Shown here: in pieces, positions 59,216 through 64,000 of the stretch
Numbering within the stretch: the stretch's first letter is position 1
Layout: each line of letters opens with the position of its first letter
Origin: Ptiloglossa arizonensis
Taxonomy: Eukaryota; Arthropoda; Insecta; Hymenoptera; Colletidae
Direction: 5' to 3'
Assembly (NCBI RefSeq): GCF_051014685.1
Contig: NC_135054.1
Span: 9,118,001 to 9,182,000 of the forward strand
DNA length: 64,000 nt
The notes under the pieces: generated by a model
Databases searched by the model: none
Told to the model about the DNA's origin: nothing
What the model saw: the letters and a program-made list of their open reading frames with translations, nothing else
Position numbers and translations under genes: made by a program

Positions 59216-60930
59216 CATCTATTAAAAAAATTTAGTACTGAAAACTTCAAACATGTTTGCCCCAAACTGTCATTATTTCACCGGACTCAAAGTCTAACAT
59301 CATGAACCTGCAGATTGCTTTGAAATTTTTACAGATTATTTTACAAATCAATGACCTATTATACAAATGAAATGATAAGTACCAACACTTTCAACGGAAA
59401 TCGTTTTTTTTTAATTTTTAACAAAAAGTATTTATTTTAATTCAAAGAATAGCGACACACGTCCTAATTAAGAATCTTTTTGAATTTCTTCTTACAGATT
59501 ACTCTACGAACTCCAATCGTTTACACCAGATAGACATCTCTTTTCAAACACGTCAATCTTACGTGTGAAAATGCAATACAAATAATTCTTTAAAATTCTT
59601 TGAAAAGTATTTTGATATAGTTTAAAAGTATCTTAATAAATTACAAATATATTTTATACCATTAAACATTGTATTCGTTGAATAATATGATTTTTTCCCG
59701 GTTAGATAAATCGTGTAAAATGATGCTAACCAGTAGAAACTATATCTCATCCAAAAATCCAAAAGTCATAATTTTATCTACATTTTAGTGCAAGTATCAT
59801 ATAGATATCCCTAATTATGAATATTTCTTTACAATACTTAACGAACAGAAATTATCCTAAATTATAAATGCAAAAATAAACTGAATATAATAATCTGTGT
59901 GAACTTAACAATATATGTAATTTTACTTTTGATCTACTTTTCGAATATTCTCTATATGCACCCTGTTCTTTCACAACCGTACTTCCTTTCTGCAATGATT
60001 ATACATCCCTACATATATTATGCACACATATATAATACCATCATATTCCTGCTAATCCACATATACCACTGCTTGCATTGCCAACCATAAAACTCTGATA
60101 GATTTTATTGAGAGCGCCAAGTGTTGAGTGAGTGAGTAAATGAATAAATGTGTATGAGAAGAATGATTTTAGTATGTATAGTGATTTGAAATTGGCAACA
60201 TATGTTGACGATATATGTATAGTGAATTTGATTATGTCAGGTTAGTAACAGTAAAAATTTGTAATAGAAAGTACGAACCTGGAATGAGAAGTCATAAGTG
60301 CAATTATTCGTTTAATAATATTTCTATCAAATATATTATAAAAGGGAAGAAATGTAAATTATTAGTTTCGTTTGCCAAATCCCTTTCAAAGCATATACAA
60401 TCCATAACGCGAGAAATCAGGAATATTTACAACCTTTTGTACCAATAAGAAATTCATACTTACCTCAGAACCCATATGGTCGATAATATACAAGCTATAA
60501 TCAAGCTATAATCAAATTTTTTATAACCGTATTTTATTCTACTTCACCGAGAGGAAGAAATTTACAAAAGCAACCCGAAAGGAAATTGGTCACAACTCAT
60601 AAAACGATGTTAAAATTTTATCGTCGATCAGATGAATGTCTCTTACATGTTATCAGTGTTTCTATAGTCGTAATATGGTAGTCGAATATAAACAGCTAGA
60701 GATTACAACACTAAACAAAGTTGCAACCTTTAGATACGCAAATAAACAACAGCTAACTGCGAATAACGACAGTAATTTCTGATTTGTTGTCTAGTGAGCT
60801 TCAACGAGTAGTTGTAAATTTCTGATGAGATGAATAGAAAAATACGAAGTAGTAGAAATTCTTTTATCGTTACGATGCACGTAAAATGCTTTGCGCGATT
60901 GACACAGCACTTGATAATCACACCTTACCT
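59216..60930. other. AT-rich, no supported gene
   Basis: Open frames are at most 77 codons and carry no motif. A short tandem string CAAGCTATAAT occurs twice near 60490-60512. Confidence 0.35.
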
Positions 60931-60934
60931 CGAA

Positions 60935-61225
60935 ATACACTAGCTTGTTCGATAAGTTCTGTCGTTTGTTCCATTGTAAAGACACTTCAACTTTGAACAA
61001 CTGTAAATACACGAACGAGTGAAAAACCTGAGTCTAAAATGTAGATTGAGTTCTCGACCCTTTTCTCGACATGAAATACAAGTTGAGTGGGAGACTGCAC
61101 GATGAATTAAGTGTTCGCCATTGGAACTAGTTCTGTTACTAACCATGATTCTTCGTGCTCGTGAAACACCGAGTAGAGATTCACAAGCTCCGTTTCTAAG
61201 GATTTCGTTCGAGACACAGGCAAAC
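60935..61225 (-). other. coding-like segment, inverted partner of 62920-63220
   Basis: On the minus strand one frame reads ETELVNLYSVFHEHEESWLV and, after a break, FHVEKRVENSIYILDSGFS; the plus-strand partner reads AEIVNLYSMFHESREPPGLS and HHVEKKVENSIYL. Similarity runs for about 290 bp and ends at a GTAAG donor-like site in both (CGAGGTAAG here, CGAACGTAAG there). No known family was recognised. The frame here is broken, so it looks like a decayed copy. GC content is higher than in the flanks. Confidence 0.45.
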
Positions 61226-62599
61226 GTGTATTCGCCAATAGAGATGAGATTGGATGCCAACTTTGCACGCTGACACTTTTTACCTGACAATATAACCAAT
61301 CACCAGCTCGAAAATCTTCGAAAACTACATTTATGGCAAATGTGGTCATTATCACTGTTACCGATGTTCAGTTTCGGGGGGACATCTGCAATTTTTTGTA
61401 ATCTCATAGGACATTGCGCAAAATGATGTTTCTAGAATAAGAATAATGTTAGGAGAGATTTAATAGAGTCAGGTCAAGGTCCTACTGAAACTTACTCTGA
61501 TGATAATTTTTTCATGGGGTCAATAACGGATAAAAGCAATACGTCGTCACAAAAGTCGTGGAACGTTAACATTTTATTTAATAAAAAAAATGGTAAAATG
61601 TACACTTATATTTTTGATACAGATGCAAAATTTAATGTCGATCACCTTTCAGCAATGCTTATCATCGACTCACAAATTACAAGTATAGAGTATTTCCTCG
61701 AAAAGAACTGTAACATACTATGCAACGTAAAATGCATGCAATTTGCGTACAGTTGCTTCGTGCTTCTTTTTTGCCGAATGTGACAGTGAAATGAAATCAT
61801 AGTGAATGAGAGAGTCTGAAAGCGAACGAATAATGGTACGAGACAAATATCGATGCTTTGTCATTCGATTTTTCGAATGTCTAATACTTCGTCTTTTGTC
61901 CACATCACCAGCGTGGTTTGCGTTTACTATACAAAGCGTAAGATGCTTATTCGAAAAAGGATCTGCACATTTCTATATCCACTCGTGGATAATTTGCATA
62001 GTACTCGACGATTAGTAGCCACGATACCGAGAAATGAAATTTTTACGTTTCTTATTTTATTTTTATCACTGATATTTGTTACGTATCGTCTGGACATTTT
62101 TGAACGAAAGAAAGATCAAACACAATATCTTTCATACAATTATTTCAAATGCGCATGATTTATTTGTTTATATTATACTTCTTTCTCCACTTTTTCAGAA
62201 AGAAAGAACAGTAACATCGAACATTATATTATGTCGCCAGCGTTACTTAATTTGCATTTATAAATAAGCAATATAATGCAATATAATGCTTATATTACAT
62301 TGCACACGATACAAGACTTACAGCATTCTTATTTAAAAAATTTCGCAAAAATGTATCATCAGTCAAAGTTTATTTTCAATTCACATTTTGTAAAAAACCG
62401 AAATTTGGTTCGTTAGTCAGGAATATTTAAGAAAAATAATATTCTTCTAAATATTGAATGTCTGTAATTCTCTGTAATAGAATATTAAAGACCTGCTTTA
62501 ATTCATTGCTTTGTTCTTCTGGATCTTCGTCTACTTACGCTTCTTCCCTTGCTGTACGAAAAGCATGATTTTCTTATTTATAGTGCTGTTTTCCATTTG
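61226..62599. other. no supported gene
   Basis: Open frames of up to 101 codons overlap each other and show no motif. The stretch 61500-62100 is slightly GC-richer. Confidence 0.3.
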
Positions 62600-62927
62600 T
62601 TTTGCTACTGAGTACAAACTAATATTAAATTCCATGGAATACAAGTATATTTCTAACGATGCTGTAACTACGGAAAGTTCCTAAACAGAGTACCATTCTA
62701 AAGTATAAAAAGTATAAACAGAGCTATCCCAATAATACCTATCGCAAACCTTTGCAAGCTACTAAGTTTTGCTACTGAGTACAAACTAATATTAAATTCC
62801 ATGGAATACAAATATATTTCTGACGATGCTGTAACCACGAAAAGTTCCTAAACAGAGTACCATTCTAAAGTATGAAAAGTATAAACAGAGCTATCGCAAT
62901 AGTACCTATCGCAAACCTTTGCAAGCT
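62600..62927 (+). repeat. 167-bp tandem duplication
   Basis: TTTTGCTACTGAGTACAAAC begins at 62600 and again at 62767, and both units end with AACCTTTGCAAGCT (62760 and 62927). The two differ at about ten positions. The second copy leads straight into the coding-like segment at 62920. Confidence 0.95.
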
Positions 62928-63212
62928 GAGATTGTAAATCTCTACTCGATGTTTCATGAAAGCAGAGAACCACCAGGACTATCAGAACCAGTGATACTTA
63001 TTTCACTCTATAGTCTTTCACTCAAAGAACGTTTACATCACGTTGAGAAAAAGGTTGAAAACTCGATCTACCTTTCAGCCGCTACCTTCTCCGAGGAATA
63101 CGACTATAATGATGTGTGTTCAGAAACGCAGTTGCTAACTCTTTGTCCATTGCACAAATGTGCTTCTATTCGTTACATTAGCGACGTTAACGAACAAGAT
63201 CAACGAACGTAA
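62919..63212 (+). CDS. possible exon of unknown family (97 codons)
   Basis: An open frame runs from 62919 to a stop-proximal GTAAG at 63209-63213; it includes AEIVNLYSMFHESREPP, KERLHHVEKKVENSIYL and ETQLLTLCPLHKCASIRYI. The protein text is partly shared with the minus-strand copy at 60935-61225, with third-position-type differences in the best blocks (CACGTTGAGAAAAAGGTTGA / CATGTCGAGAAAAGGGTCGA), which favours past or present coding. The upstream limit is unclear because the frame starts in the tandem duplication. No domain was recognised; it could be a transposon protein piece or an exon of a gene extending beyond the window. Confidence 0.35.
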   Translation: MQAEIVNLYSMFHESREPPGLSEPVILISLYSLSLKERLHHVEKKVENSIYLSAATFSEEYDYNDVCSETQLLTLCPLHKCASIRYISDVNEQDQRT

Positions 63213-63220
63213 GAAATTTT

Positions 63221-64000
63221 GCAAACTGTATAAACGTACCGTGAGTACACTAACGTACACTGATCGTTCGAAGAATGGTCTCTGATAATTCTAGATGGTT
63301 CTAGATCGGGTGAACACACCGTTCTGGACGTTAAATCGTAATACAAGAAAAGAACGGCGAGTTGTTTTTAACAATCGAGCACGGAGTACCGTGTTTCTAG
63401 ATCAAGTCGAATGAATAAGTCGCAAGAACAGAAATAGTGTCAAAGACACAGAGTTTTCGTGAATCGGAAGCAAAATCGGGAATCGAAGCGCTCCGTACGA
63501 ATATTCACACCTTGTTTACTCGGTAAATTTAACCAAGAAACTAGAAAAACCAAAAATCGTGCCGAAGATATTGTTCGAACGAAAGAAAATTCCGACAAAG
63601 TCACGTCTGCGATAGATCACGTATCGCAATATCCAAGAGATCATAAGAAATTATTCTCAATTTAATGCTATTTTTAAACACAAGGTTCAATATAAATATT
63701 CCGTAGATGTAACTTTCCCGAAACAAAGTCAATGTAATATAAGAAATACAAACGTACTTTGGAATTTCCCAGTCGTGTAGCGGGATGGATTTTTCTAATT
63801 ATAATAATTGGGTAGGAATTAGAATTCTATTAGAGATCAAATTAGAATTCCTAGAAAGTAGATGAATGTCGCTATTGCTCCATGTACGAATGTTTCAAGA
63901 TATTGTTCTATTTAAGCGCAAGAAAATGTAAATTTCGCGTTAAAGTCGGCAGTTGTTCAAATTTTAAGTCAATTGAGTGTGTAGTTTTCTTTTTTTTTTT
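63221..64000. other. CpG-richer end of window, no recognised gene
   Basis: A 68-codon frame at 63459-63665 is rich in Lys, Arg and Asn but has no recognised motif. The sequence up to about 63660 is richer in TCG and CG dinucleotides than the rest of the window, which may reflect an exon or untranslated region of a gene to the right. Confidence 0.3.

Noticed and set aside
1..64000. CRISPR arrays, operons, prophage or bacterial genes
   Set aside because: None were seen. The tandem arrays present have 2-3 long units without spacers, and gene structure is spliced and eukaryotic.

Overview
The window is AT-rich animal nuclear DNA, most likely from an insect and plausibly a hymenopteran. It has spliced genes with long introns, no prokaryotic-style gene packing, and a dense load of decayed mariner/Tc1 and R1-like non-LTR elements. 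The organism call is inference; no species-specific marker was recognised.

One gene can be reconstructed fully: a plus-strand SLC35F3/F4-type multi-pass transporter. It has eight coding exons between 24873 and 40736. All exon phases agree and the sum is 1428 nt (475 codons plus stop). Its introns, up to about 8 kb, hold R1-like fragments, a Tc1-like relic, a Bel/Pao fragment between long inverted repeats, a 138-bp mariner-type MITE and a DDE-type transposase relic. A second, unidentified gene is suggested by one good minus-strand terminal coding exon at 9914-10032.

Layout. 1-3.1 kb: AT-rich with a promoter-like cluster. 3.1-4.3 kb: hAT-like remnant and a 620-bp foldback. 6.6-7.6 kb: a complete-ended but dead Tc1-like element with inverted repeats of about 220 bp. 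8-17 kb: two minus-strand exon candidates, then long AT-rich sequence with simple repeats. 17-24.4 kb: an R1-like piece and two Tc1 relics. 24.9-40.7 kb: the transporter gene. 41-57.5 kb: a deleted mariner, several minus-strand R1-like reverse transcriptase pieces, a 470-bp deletion derivative of the Tc1 family at 19.6-21.4 kb, a 705-bp TIR element and a 197-bp hairpin MITE. 57.6-64 kb: a Mutator-like relic, an inverted repeat pair, a coding-like segment duplicated in inverted orientation (about 61.1 and 63.1 kb), and a 167-bp tandem duplication.

The genes do not form a system. The window is one housekeeping-type transporter gene set in transposon-rich intergenic DNA. Most open frames of 60-100 codons look random or are decayed transposon pieces. 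No convincing new biological system was found; the most unusual items are structural (nested and inverted repeats, parent/derivative transposon pairs and the inverted coding-like duplication).
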